Shown here piece after piece: positions 1-7,184 of a stretch of 15,093 bases of DNA. The position numbers and the translations under genes are program-made. Every line of letters begins with the position of its first letter. Within the stretch, counting starts at the first letter, position 1. The stretch covers positions 1-15,093 of the forward strand of contig CAYJPK010000053.1 of the NCBI GenBank assembly GCA_964372035.1, read 5' to 3'. The notes below the pieces were generated by a model, which made no database searches, was not told the DNA's origin, and worked only from the letters and a program-made list of their open reading frames with translations. This DNA comes from CAYJPK01 sp964372035. Lineage in GTDB: Bacteria; Desulfobacterota; Desulfovibrionia; Desulfovibrionales; Desulfovibrionaceae.

Positions 1-32
1 AAAAAAGGTAGTACATAAAAATGCACTACCTT
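1..32 (-). terminator. Rho-independent terminator after the hydratase gene
   Basis: An 8-bp inverted repeat (AAGGTAGT at 5-12, ACTACCTT at 25-32) is followed, in minus-strand direction, by six T residues (A1-A6 on the plus strand). It lies about 65 bp past the hydratase stop codon and is the likely end of the CoA-transferase/hydratase transcript. Nothing else is visible between 33 and 96. The window edge cuts the end of the U-tract. Confidence 0.75.
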
Positions 33-96
33 AATTATATATAACTATAAATAGTTTAATTCCAAAAAATCAAATAAAATGATTTTCTTATAGTTA

Positions 97-513
97 TTAA
101 CCTTGTGATAAGAGTGTTGTAGCTTCGCCATCAACAACTATTTTACCGTCTTGATTTTCTACCCATGTTCTAAGACGAACACGCTTTTTATCCATTTTTT
201 CAACAACTTCTGCATAAGCTGTTAATGTATCGTCCATAAAAACAGGAGCTTTAAAGCTAAGCTCTTGTGAAAGGTAGATGGTTCCATAACCTGGCATGTG
301 AGCACCAAGAACAGATGAAATTAAACCTGCACTGAACATGCCGTGAGCAATACGTTTGCCAAAGCGTGTATTTGCAGCAAATTCATCATCTAAATGAACT
401 GGATTGTCATCTAAACTCAACTCTGCAAAGGTCTTAATATCATCGCCAGTTACTTGTTTCGTTACACTTCCACGAGTTCCAACTTCAATTTCATCATATT
501 TTAATGATGGCAT
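97..513 (-). CDS. MaoC-like (R)-specific enoyl-CoA hydratase (single hot-dog domain)
   Basis: A 138-aa cytoplasmic protein of the MaoC/PhaJ family, which adds water to trans-2-enoyl-CoA to give (R)-3-hydroxyacyl-CoA, or runs the reverse dehydration. The hydratase-2 signature is visible as LSLDDNPVH (32-40), with D35 and H40 as the expected catalytic pair at the usual five-residue spacing, followed by RIAHGMF (54-60). The length fits a stand-alone single hot-dog subunit, which normally works as a dimer. The ATG at 511-513 has AAGGAG at 519-524, so the ribosome-binding site overlaps the stop codon of the upstream CoA-transferase gene. The 9-bp gap implies cotranscription and probably coupled translation. 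Context suggests a dehydration or hydration step between a 3-hydroxyacyl-CoA and the substrate or product of the nearby acyl-CoA dehydrogenase. The family assignment is firm and the actual substrate is unknown. Confidence 0.9.
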   Translation of the reverse strand: MPSLKYDEIEVGTRGSVTKQVTGDDIKTFAELSLDDNPVHLDDEFAANTRFGKRIAHGMFSAGLISSVLGAHMPGYGTIYLSQELSFKAPVFMDDTLTAYAEVVEKMDKKRVRLRTWVENQDGKIVVDGEATTLLSQG

Positions 514-522
514 AATAACTCC

Positions 523-2076
523 TTATTTGCCTAAGCCCATACGCTCTGACATAAAGATTTTTGCGTCCATTAACTTTGGAGCTGTTTCCATTTTAGGAAC
601 AAAGTCCATATGTGCCAAGATATCCTTATCAATATCAATTCCAGGTGCAACTTCAGTTAAGTGAACACCATCTTCACGAAGTTCAAAAACTGCGCGCTCT
701 GTAATATACATTACAGGCTGTCCAACTTGGTTTGCATACTCAGCACTGAAGGTTACATGCCCAACGTTTTTAACAAATTTCTTTTGCTCGCCTTCATTAA
801 GGATAGTAAGTTTGCCGTCTTTTGCTTCAAGTTTTAAGCCCTTAGCAGTAAATGTTCCGCAGTAGAAAACTTTTTTAGCATTTTGTGTAATATTAATAAA
901 GCCACCACAGCCTGTAATACGTGAACCAAGTTTACTTACGTTAATATTACCTGCTTCATCAGCTTCTGCTAAACCTAAAAATGCTAAGTCAATACCGCCA
1001 CCATCATAGAAGTCAAACTGAGTACACTGATCAAGAATACATTCAGGGTTTGTAGCTACCCCGAAATGTAAGCCGCCAGCAGGAATACCGCCAACAGTTC
1101 CAGCCTCTACAGTTAAAGTCATGTAGTCGCCGATTCCTTCCTCATTAGCAACTGTAGATACAACTTCTGGAATACCAATTCCTAAGTTTACTACTGTTCC
1201 TTTTTCAAGCTCCATTGCTGCACGACGTGCAATAATTTTACGTTCATCAAGCGGTACTTCAGGCATGCTACCAGTCAATATTTTTGTAGCTCCGCAATGT
1301 CTATTGATTACATCTCTAGGTGCTTCAGGCATATTTTCTTCACATGAAACTTCCACAATAGCTGTTACATAAATACCAGGAATTTTGATTAATTTAGGAT
1401 CAAGTGTTCCAGCTTTAACAACACCTTCAACCTGAACAATAACAACACCACCATTATTTTTTACTGCTTGAGCTAAAGCAACAGCTTCTAAAGTAACACC
1501 TTCACGCTCCATTGATACGTTACCATTTTCATCTGCATAAGTACCACGAAGTACGCAAACATCAATTGGATAAGCATGGTAGAATAATCTTTCTTGACCA
1601 TTAAGAGTTACTAACTCAACTAAATCTTTTGTTGTACGCTTATTGATTTTACCACCTTGTAAACGTGGATCAACGAAAGTTAATAAACCAACATGAGTTA
1701 ATGTACCAATTTTATTAGCCGCAATGTCCCTAAATAGTTGCGCTAAAGTGCCCTGAGGGAAATTATAAGCGTCAATTTTTTCTTCAGATGCTAATTTACC
1801 AACAGCAGGCATTAAGTTCCAGTGACCACCAATAGCACATTTAATCATTCCCTCGTGCCCAAGGCGATTAGCTCCAAAGTTTTTAGCACCACCCATACCT
1901 TGACCTGCTGCCCAGGTTAATGTCATATCACGAGGGTGACCAGTTTCTAAAAATCTATCTTCAATAGCTTTTAAAACTACATCTGGTACAGCATGTGTAA
2001 CAAAGCCGTTAGTTCCAATTGTTACACCATCTTTAACTAATTCAGCCGCTTCTTTAGGGCTTAAAAATTGAACCAT
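523..2076 (-). CDS. Acyl-CoA:carboxylate CoA-transferase, propionate CoA-transferase (Pct)/YdiF type
   Basis: A family I CoA-transferase that moves CoA between an acyl-CoA and a free carboxylate through a glutamyl-CoA thioester. The alpha and beta halves are fused, as in Pct and E. coli YdiF. The chosen ATG (2074-2076) gives 517 aa and has GGAGG at 2082-2086 with 5-bp spacing. A TTG nine codons upstream (2101-2103) would put that ribosome-binding site inside the gene, so I reject it. The catalytic glutamate is E324, in TLTVEAGTVGG, which is the same residue number as the active-site Glu reported for Clostridium propionicum Pct. Glycine-rich loops include FYDGGGID and the second-half GCGGFINI. 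The C-terminus (ILAHMDF) is typical of Pct/YdiF. It is first in a two-gene unit with the hydratase. It probably activates an imported short-chain (hydroxy)acid without ATP, using acetyl-CoA or a product acyl-CoA as donor. Substrate specificity cannot be read from the sequence. Confidence 0.92.
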   Translation of the reverse strand: MVQFLSPKEAAELVKDGVTIGTNGFVTHAVPDVVLKAIEDRFLETGHPRDMTLTWAAGQGMGGAKNFGANRLGHEGMIKCAIGGHWNLMPAVGKLASEEKIDAYNFPQGTLAQLFRDIAANKIGTLTHVGLLTFVDPRLQGGKINKRTTKDLVELVTLNGQERLFYHAYPIDVCVLRGTYADENGNVSMEREGVTLEAVALAQAVKNNGGVVIVQVEGVVKAGTLDPKLIKIPGIYVTAIVEVSCEENMPEAPRDVINRHCGATKILTGSMPEVPLDERKIIARRAAMELEKGTVVNLGIGIPEVVSTVANEEGIGDYMTLTVEAGTVGGIPAGGLHFGVATNPECILDQCTQFDFYDGGGIDLAFLGLAEADEAGNINVSKLGSRITGCGGFINITQNAKKVFYCGTFTAKGLKLEAKDGKLTILNEGEQKKFVKNVGHVTFSAEYANQVGQPVMYITERAVFELREDGVHLTEVAPGIDIDKDILAHMDFVPKMETAPKLMDAKIFMSERMGLGK

Positions 2077-2134
2077 TTTATCCTCCCAAAATCGTAAGCG
2101 CAATAGATTTATACACTACGACACATAATTGTTC

Positions 2135-2162
2135 ATTTTATTTATGTTGCTTTTTATAGCAA
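2135..2162 (-). promoter_or_regulatory. Candidate promoter for the CoA-transferase/hydratase unit
   Basis: Minus-strand TTGCTA (2157-2162) and TAAAAT (2135-2140) are separated by 16 bp, about 60 bp upstream of the CoA-transferase ATG and just past the permease terminator. The -35 box lies in a small dyad, TTGCT-N6-AGCAA (2147-2162), which could be an operator. In such A+T-rich DNA the match is only suggestive. The position, after a terminator and before a gene, is the stronger argument. Confidence 0.4.
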
Positions 2163-2217
2163 TAATTTTTTATTTTATCAAATCAAATATCAAACTAAAA
2201 AAATTAAAAAAATAAGC

Positions 2218-2242
2218 TCGGAGCAAATAAACTTTGCTCCGA
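2218..2242 (-). terminator. Rho-independent terminator after the permease gene
   Basis: A perfect 10-bp inverted repeat (2218-2227 with 2233-2242, core CGGAGCAAA/TTTGCTCCG) with a 5-base loop starts about 10 bp after the permease stop. In minus-strand direction it is followed, after GCTTA, by seven T and then another T run. It should separate the permease transcript from the CoA-transferase/hydratase pair. Confidence 0.85.
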
Positions 2243-2251
2243 ACCTTTTAC

Positions 2252-3652
2252 CTAGCAGAAATTAAATCCAAATATAGTCCAAATTGCGATTAATGCAAAG
2301 GTAACTGAAAATGGAATAACTAAAGATGTCATACCAATATCAGGATAAGATTGTTTATGAGTCATACCACAAATTGCAAGTAAGGTAATAACAGCACCGT
2401 TATGTGGCATAGTATCAAAACCACCAGAAGACATAGATGCTACACGACTTAAAAGTTCAGGATTCATGCCAACTTCTTTTGCCCATTCTAAATACTTAGC
2501 ACCCATAGACTCAAGCGCAATACTCATACCACCAGAAGCAGAGCCAGTAATACCTGCAAGTACGTTAACAGCTAAGGCTTCAGATACAAGAGGTGTACCA
2601 GGGTCAATACTAATTAAAAAGTCACGTACAGAGGCAAAGCCTGGTAATGATTTGATAACATTACCATAGCCAACTTCTGAAGCTGTATTCATAATTGCAA
2701 GTAAAGAGCCAATAGCACCAGCATTAAGAGCAGATTGTAAATTACCACGTAATTTAAATTGTCTTGCGCAAAGTACAATTGATAAGGTAATACCAATAAT
2801 TAAAGAAATAATTAAAGCCCAGTTAGCAACAGGAATTGTTTTTGCTGCAAGCGGTGTGCTAGCAGATGACTGCATGATTGACTGATCCCAACCACCTATA
2901 ACTTTAGTTAAAATAAAGTTTAATACAAGTACGGTGAGAAGTGGTAGCATAGCAGCTACTGGATTCGGATAGTCAGAAACATCAAGAGCTTTTTCGTCTT
3001 TAATTCTTGTATCTTCTTCACCATAGCCTTCGCCAGCTGCGATCATAGATTTTTTGCGATATTCAAGCCACATAATTCCTAAGCCAGCAATTAAAAGAGC
3101 ACCAATAGTACCAAAAATTGGTGCAGCAAATGCTGTTGTACCAAAATACTTAGTAGGAATAATGTTTTGTATTTGCGGTGAACCAGGAACAGCTGTCATG
3201 GTAAAGCCAAAAATACCAAGTGCAATTGAGCCTGGAATTAAACGACGAGGAATACCTGCTTGCTTAAACAACTCTGCTGCAAATGGGTAAATAGCAAAAC
3301 CTGCAACGAATAAACTTACTCCACCATAGGTCAAAAAAGCACCAGAAAGTACAACAGCGGTTGTTGCGCGAGCAGGCCCTAACTTGTCAGAAATAAACTT
3401 AGCAACAGAAGCCGCAGCACCACTTTCTTCCATAACCTTACCAAAAATAGCTCCTAGTAAGAATACTGGGAAAAAGCTCTTTACGTAGTTAACTGCGTTA
3501 AACATAAAGACTTCTGTATAAGTAGGCATTATAGGTAAGCCAGCTGTAACAGCAGCAACAAGGGCGCACACAGGTGCGAAAATAATAACAGAAAAACCAC
3601 GATAGGCAATGAAAATAAGCAATGCCAAAGAGAGAATAATACCAATTACCAT
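2252..3652 (-). CDS. GntP-family permease (organic/hydroxy-acid importer)
   Basis: A polytopic inner-membrane transporter of 466 aa, the usual length for GntP (gluconate/hydroxyacid:H+ symporter) proteins. Hydrophobic segments run through the whole chain, broken by one long charged cytoplasmic loop (about 195-230). Family-like conserved blocks are PGSPQIQN (156-163), GITGSASGGMSIALE (367-381) and MSSGGFDTMPHNGAV (407-421). I use the ATG at 3650-3652, which has AGGAG at 3659-3663 with 6-bp spacing. A TTG two codons earlier abuts that site and is unlikely. The gene lies between the fixX terminator and its own terminator, so it may be a separate or read-through unit. GntP members import gluconate and other hydroxy-acids, and some are linked to 3-hydroxybutyrate use. 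Here the neighbours make a short-chain hydroxy-acid the most likely cargo. That is inference; other carboxylates are possible. Confidence 0.85.
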   Translation of the reverse strand: MVIGIILSLALLIFIAYRGFSVIIFAPVCALVAAVTAGLPIMPTYTEVFMFNAVNYVKSFFPVFLLGAIFGKVMEESGAAASVAKFISDKLGPARATTAVVLSGAFLTYGGVSLFVAGFAIYPFAAELFKQAGIPRRLIPGSIALGIFGFTMTAVPGSPQIQNIIPTKYFGTTAFAAPIFGTIGALLIAGLGIMWLEYRKKSMIAAGEGYGEEDTRIKDEKALDVSDYPNPVAAMLPLLTVLVLNFILTKVIGGWDQSIMQSSASTPLAAKTIPVANWALIISLIIGITLSIVLCARQFKLRGNLQSALNAGAIGSLLAIMNTASEVGYGNVIKSLPGFASVRDFLISIDPGTPLVSEALAVNVLAGITGSASGGMSIALESMGAKYLEWAKEVGMNPELLSRVASMSSGGFDTMPHNGAVITLLAICGMTHKQSYPDIGMTSLVIPFSVTFALIAIWTIFGFNFC

Positions 3653-3676
3653 AAACAACTCCTAGCAAAAAATGTT

Positions 3677-3682
3677 ATTATA
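3677..3682 (-). promoter_or_regulatory. Consensus -10 hexamer before the permease gene
   Basis: An exact TATAAT on the minus strand lies about 25 bp upstream of the permease ATG, immediately after the fixX terminator stem. No good -35 box is found at 16-18 bp; the hexamer at 17 bp is GTAGGC. It may allow independent permease expression, or it may simply be the A+T-rich tail of the terminator. Confidence 0.3.
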
Positions 3683-3686
3683 ATTT

Positions 3687-3725
3687 AAAAGCGGTTATTG
3701 CCTACCACTAGCAACAGCCGCTTTT
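3687..3725 (-). terminator. Probable terminator of the dehydrogenase-fixABCX operon
   Basis: AAAAGCGG (3687-3694) pairs with CCGCTTTT (3718-3725). The stem continues past one mismatch for six more pairs (3696-3701 with 3711-3716) to a 9-base loop. It begins only a few bases after the fixX stop. The minus-strand 3' side is UUUU followed by AAAUUAUAAU, a short U-tract, so termination may be partial and allow read-through into the permease. Confidence 0.6.
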
Positions 3726-3729
3726 TAAA

Positions 3730-4011
3730 TTAACCAAATCTGTATAAAACACCAAAGGAAGGACGTGGATGATTCCACTCCATAGCACCTGGAATGTGTG
3801 CACAAGCTACACGGCAAGTACCACATTCTAAGCAACCAGCAACTTCAAATGCTAATTGACCTTTTTCATTTAAAGTGTAAAGTCCTGCGGGACATACAAC
3901 TGTTAATGCTTTAACTGTTTGAGCATCAAGTTTATCTTGATTAATCACGATGTGGGGATTGCCCTCATCAACGACAAATTTGTCAAGAGATAATTTTTGT
4001 TCCACGTTCAT
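3730..4011 (-). CDS. fixX: FixX ferredoxin-like protein
   Basis: A 93-aa iron-sulfur partner of FixC. Together FixC and FixX correspond to a split electron-transfer-flavoprotein:quinone oxidoreductase. The cluster motif CLECGTC is at 60-66 (C60, C63, C66), and the remote CP pair at C40-P41 supplies the probable fourth ligand of one [4Fe-4S] cluster. An extra Cys at C70 follows; as I recall, E. coli FixX has no Cys there, so it is probably not a ligand. The C-terminal FGVLYRFG matches the FixX ending. The length matches E. coli FixX (95 aa). The start ATG (4009-4011) overlaps the fixC stop as ATGA, so translation is very probably coupled. It is the last gene of the fix operon, just before a hairpin terminator. 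It passes electrons between FixC flavin and a quinone or another carrier. Confidence 0.95.
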   Translation of the reverse strand: MNVEQKLSLDKFVVDEGNPHIVINQDKLDAQTVKALTVVCPAGLYTLNEKGQLAFEVAGCLECGTCRVACAHIPGAMEWNHPRPSFGVLYRFG

Positions 4012-5300
4012 ATAGCTCTAACTCCATTAAGGCCGTCTTTCATTAAGTTCAAGATGCCTGCTTTGAAAATGATTGGTGTTAATTTTTTAGCCATAAGTTT
4101 AGCCGGCTCACCGTCAACTTTAAACATCTCTAAGAAGATTTTTTCAACCATTTCAGGATATTCTTTGTAAACACGGCTTGTATGCTCGATAAAGTGTGGT
4201 GCACGTTTGTAAGTATGTAAATCTTTAAGTGCAAAACTATCTTCAAGGCGAGTTTGGTAACCAGCTAAAGTAGAACTAGAGAAATCATTGTTCTTTTTAG
4301 CTTCAATAACAGTTTGAGCAGCAAGTTCACCAGATGCGATAGCAAAGTCCATACCACGAACAGTAAAGCCTAAGTTTACGCAAAGACCAGCAGCATCGCC
4401 AGCAACTAATACATTATCAGTATAGAGGCTAGGAACCATTTCAAGTCCGCCCTCAGGAACTAAGTGAGCTGAATACTCAACTAATTTACCACCCTCAATA
4501 AGAGGTTTCACTGATGGGTGATTTTTAAATTCTTCAAAAATATCAGGTAAGCGTTTGTCAGATTTAGCTAAGTCAGAAACTGTCACTACTAAACCTAAGC
4601 AAATGCTTTCTTTGTTGGTGTATAAGAAACCACCACCAACCATGCCACATGATGGAGAACCAGCAAATAATCTTGCAACTCCCTCACCATCAGTCACGCC
4701 AAAGCGATCATTGATAACTTGTTTTGGAAGTTCAATGATTTCTTTACAGCCAACTGCTACCATATGAGGGCTAAGCTCAGGCTTAAGACCTAATTTTTGA
4801 GCAAGTAGGCTATTTACGCCATCAGCTAAAATTACAACGTCAGCTGTTAATTCATCATCTTCAGCTTTTACGCCAATAATTTTTCCACTTTCATCACGTA
4901 ATAAATCGTCAACACGAGCAGGACAAACAACGTCACAACCTGCTTCTTCAGCTTTATCAGCTAACCATGCATCAAATTCTGCACGAAGTACAGTGTAGGA
5001 AGATGATTTTGCTTCAGAAGCTAATAAGCCAGATTGAAAATCAATGTTGAAGCAACTGTCTTCAGTCATCATAGAAATCATTTCACGGGTAACAGTACGC
5101 TCAACTGGTGCTTCTTCAGCAAAACCAGGAATGATTTTTTCTAAGCTATGTCCGTATAAACGACCGCCAGTTACGTTTTTAGAGCCCGCAGTATCACCAC
5201 GTTCAAGCATAAGAACGCTTAAGCCAGCTTTTGCCATACAGTAGGCAGCGGTGCTACCAGCTAAACCAGCTCCTACTACTATTGCATCATAATCAGCCAT
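4008..5300 (-). CDS. fixC: FixC flavoprotein (ETF-quinone oxidoreductase-like)
   Basis: A 430-aa FAD protein of the FixC/ETF-QO family; E. coli FixC is 428 aa. The N-terminal dinucleotide-binding motif is GAGLAG (10-15), followed by LERGDTAGSKNVTGGRLYGH (32-51), a stretch shared almost word for word with E. coli FixC as I recall it. The second FAD motif is AGDAAG (300-305), followed by NLGFTVRGMD. The ferredoxin domain found at the C-terminus of mitochondrial-type ETF-QO is absent here and is supplied by FixX, whose gene overlaps by 4 bp. The ATG at 5298-5300 has GAGG at 5306-5309. FixCX is expected at the membrane, exchanging electrons between FixAB and quinone. A 110-bp gap with a strong hairpin separates it from fixB, unlike the tight fixA-fixB and fixC-fixX junctions. 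It could instead be called ydiS-like. Confidence 0.95.
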   Translation of the reverse strand: MADYDAIVVGAGLAGSTAAYCMAKAGLSVLMLERGDTAGSKNVTGGRLYGHSLEKIIPGFAEEAPVERTVTREMISMMTEDSCFNIDFQSGLLASEAKSSSYTVLRAEFDAWLADKAEEAGCDVVCPARVDDLLRDESGKIIGVKAEDDELTADVVILADGVNSLLAQKLGLKPELSPHMVAVGCKEIIELPKQVINDRFGVTDGEGVARLFAGSPSCGMVGGGFLYTNKESICLGLVVTVSDLAKSDKRLPDIFEEFKNHPSVKPLIEGGKLVEYSAHLVPEGGLEMVPSLYTDNVLVAGDAAGLCVNLGFTVRGMDFAIASGELAAQTVIEAKKNNDFSSSTLAGYQTRLEDSFALKDLHTYKRAPHFIEHTSRVYKEYPEMVEKIFLEMFKVDGEPAKLMAKKLTPIIFKAGILNLMKDGLNGVRAI

Positions 5301-5359
5301 TAGAGCCTCGTATAAATATTTGTTATAATGTTAATTTTTTACAAACTACAGCATAAAGA

Positions 5360-5406
5360 TTTAAGCCTATACCTAATCAAATTAATTGATAAGATATAGG
5401 CTTAAA
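5360..5406 (-). promoter_or_regulatory. Strong intra-operon hairpin between fixB and fixC
   Basis: A perfect 12-bp stem (5360-5371 with 5395-5406, core TTTAAGCCTATA) can extend through mismatches into a 5-bp inner stem (5376-5380 with 5386-5390). It starts about 5 bases after the fixB stop. In transcript direction the U-run lies before the stem rather than after it, so it does not look like a classical terminator. A processing or mRNA-stabilising element, or partial attenuator, is more likely. Confidence 0.6.
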
Positions 5407-5410
5407 AAAA

Positions 5411-6319
5411 TTATTTATTTGCAAAAGCAGCTGTAAGTGCAGGAAGCACTTCTTTAATATCACCAATGATATAGTAATCAGACAACTGGCAAATTAATGC
5501 GTTTTCGTCTTTGTTGATACCAACAATAACTTTAGCATCACGCACACCAAAAGTATGTTGTGCTTGACCAGAAATACCAGCAGCAACATATACTTGTGGT
5601 TTAATAACTTGTCCAGAAATACCGATATAACGCTCTTCTGGTAACCATTTAAAGAATTCAGCGATAGGACGTGAACATGCAATTTCACCGCCCATTGCTT
5701 TAGCTAAATCTTCAGCATATGATAAGTCAGCTTGATCTGTAAATCCACGACCAACACCAACAACAACGTTAGCATCGCCTAAGTTTACTGATTCTTGATC
5801 TTTAGCTTTACGCTCAAGAACTTTAACTTTGCAATCAGCAGGAGCTAAAGTTTCAACTTCACCTGCAGCACCTGTTGCTGGTTCAAATGCCTTAGCACCA
5901 ACAATAGCAACAACACAAGCAGCATCAGTTGTCATAGTTTTAACAGCTAAACCACCGTAAATCATACGTGAAGCAGTAGCAGTTGCACCATCAAACTTTA
6001 ATTCCATACAGTCAGATACACATGGTGCATCTAATGCAGCAGCAATTGTTGCTGCCATATCACGACCGCGGCGAGTAGCGCCAACTAAGATAGCACGTGG
6101 AGCGCTAGCTTGAGCTTTTTCAATAATTACAGGAGCATAAGCTTCGAATGGTTTGTCAGCAGGAAGTGGCATAGCATAAACTTTACCAGCAGCAACTGAA
6201 CTAACATCTTCTCCACCAACGAATGCAACAACGTTTGCACCTTGACCAATTTCTTTTGCGCCAGCTACAAGCTCATTCGCAAACACTGCATTTTCAGCAA
6301 TTACCCAGATATCACTCAT
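5411..6319 (-). CDS. fixB: FixB, electron transfer flavoprotein alpha subunit
   Basis: The large ETF subunit, 302 aa (E. coli FixB 313 aa), which forms the soluble FAD-carrying heterodimer with FixA. The N-terminal Rossmann-like domain (about 1-120) contains ATRRGRD (81-87). The C-terminal FAD domain shows VGVGRG (187-192), CSRPIAE (215-221), ISGQVIKP (234-241), GISGQAQH (248-255) and INKDENA (268-274), the expected series of FAD contacts. The ATG (6317-6319) has GGGAG at 6326-6330, which ends right at the fixA stop. The 11-bp gap means fixA and fixB are translated as a pair. It carries electrons between the adjacent acyl-CoA dehydrogenase and FixCX. Similarity to E. coli FixB and YdiR looks stronger than to general beta-oxidation EtfA, judged by recall of those sequences. 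Confidence 0.95.
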   Translation of the reverse strand: MSDIWVIAENAVFANELVAGAKEIGQGANVVAFVGGEDVSSVAAGKVYAMPLPADKPFEAYAPVIIEKAQASAPRAILVGATRRGRDMAATIAAALDAPCVSDCMELKFDGATATASRMIYGGLAVKTMTTDAACVVAIVGAKAFEPATGAAGEVETLAPADCKVKVLERKAKDQESVNLGDANVVVGVGRGFTDQADLSYAEDLAKAMGGEIACSRPIAEFFKWLPEERYIGISGQVIKPQVYVAAGISGQAQHTFGVRDAKVIVGINKDENALICQLSDYYIIGDIKEVLPALTAAFANK

Positions 6320-6330
6320 AGTTCTCTCCC

Positions 6331-7107
6331 TTAAATAACGCCGTCAGCAGAAAGTTGCTTAACGAGGCTTGCAGCAGCGTCAGCAATTGACATGCCGTCT
6401 GAATTAATGCGAACGCGCTTACGCTCAACAACAGGAGCTTCAACTTTAACAGTGCTGAGTTGTGGCTTACAGCAATCAATACCAAGGCTGTCTAAAGCAA
6501 CTGCAGTAGCAGGTTTTTTCTTAGCACCTAAGATTTGCTTTACACTTGGAATTGGAGCTTCATTAATGTCTGGAACAACAGAAATAACAACAGGAGCTGT
6601 TACTTCAACTATTTCAACGCCATCTTCCATTTTACGTGATAATTTTAAAGTATCGCCGTTAACTTCGATTGCGCTAACACAAGTTACTGATGGTACGCCT
6701 AAAAGTGAGCCCAATCTTGAGCCAACTTGTTGTGCGTATTCGTCACTTGAGCCTTCACTACAAATAACAACGTCAACATCACCAATTTGTTTTACCATAC
6801 CAGCAAGAACTTTAGATGTTGTACGGCTATCTGCGTCTGCCATTTCAGCAAAGTCAACAAATTGAACTGAGTCAGGACCACGTGAAAGAGCATCTTTAGT
6901 TGATGGCTCAGTGTTTGTACCACATGAGATACCAATTAATTCGCAGCCAGAAGCTGTTTTAACTTGTACACCAGCTTCTAAAGCGTTACGGTCATACTCG
7001 TTAATTTTGCCTTTAGCTTTTTCAAAGTCTAATTGACGTGTTGATTCGTTAACACGAATATCTGCGTCATCTAAAACCCATTTGTAACATACTACAACTT
7101 TTTTCAT
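6331..7107 (-). CDS. fixA: FixA, electron transfer flavoprotein beta subunit
   Basis: The small ETF subunit, 258 aa (E. coli FixA 256 aa). Visible family blocks are CYKWVLD (7-13), INEYDRNALEAG (35-46), LSRGPD (74-79), ICSEGSSDEYAQQVG (115-129) and PDINEAPIPSVKQILGAKKKP (179-199). The GSSDxYAQQVG and SRGPD blocks are shared with E. coli FixA as I remember it, where ordinary EtfB has a different sequence, so this belongs to the FixA/YdiQ group. The ATG at 7105-7107 has AGAGG at 7113-7117. It binds the dehydrogenase and, with FixB, the FAD/AMP cofactors. Its position directly downstream of the acyl-CoA dehydrogenase gene supports that protein as its redox partner. Whether this complex bifurcates electrons cannot be decided by eye. 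Confidence 0.95.
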   Translation of the reverse strand: MKKVVVCYKWVLDDADIRVNESTRQLDFEKAKGKINEYDRNALEAGVQVKTASGCELIGISCGTNTEPSTKDALSRGPDSVQFVDFAEMADADSRTTSKVLAGMVKQIGDVDVVICSEGSSDEYAQQVGSRLGSLLGVPSVTCVSAIEVNGDTLKLSRKMEDGVEIVEVTAPVVISVVPDINEAPIPSVKQILGAKKKPATAVALDSLGIDCCKPQLSTVKVEAPVVERKRVRINSDGMSIADAAASLVKQLSADGVI

Positions 7108-7135
7108 TACATCCTCTCACAAAGAGTTACTAATT

Positions 7136-7165
7136 TTTGAGTGGTGATATTTCACACCACTCAAA
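7136..7165 (-). promoter_or_regulatory. Intra-operon hairpin between the acyl-CoA dehydrogenase gene and fixA
   Basis: A perfect 11-bp inverted repeat (TTTGAGTGGTG at 7136-7146, CACCACTCAAA at 7155-7165) with an 8-base loop sits about 20 bases after the dehydrogenase stop and 28 bases before fixA. The minus-strand sequence after the stem is A-rich, not U-rich, so classical termination is unlikely. It may set differential stability of the dehydrogenase and fix segments of one mRNA. Confidence 0.6.
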
Positions 7166-7184
7166 CTTTAAATATAAGCTATAA

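Noticed and set aside
6392..6865. A 157-codon plus-strand open frame opposite fixA
   Set aside because: It lies entirely inside a certain fixA gene and reads as the antisense shadow of its codons. The same applies to the other antisense frames inside the CoA-transferase, permease, fixC, dehydrogenase and secA genes.
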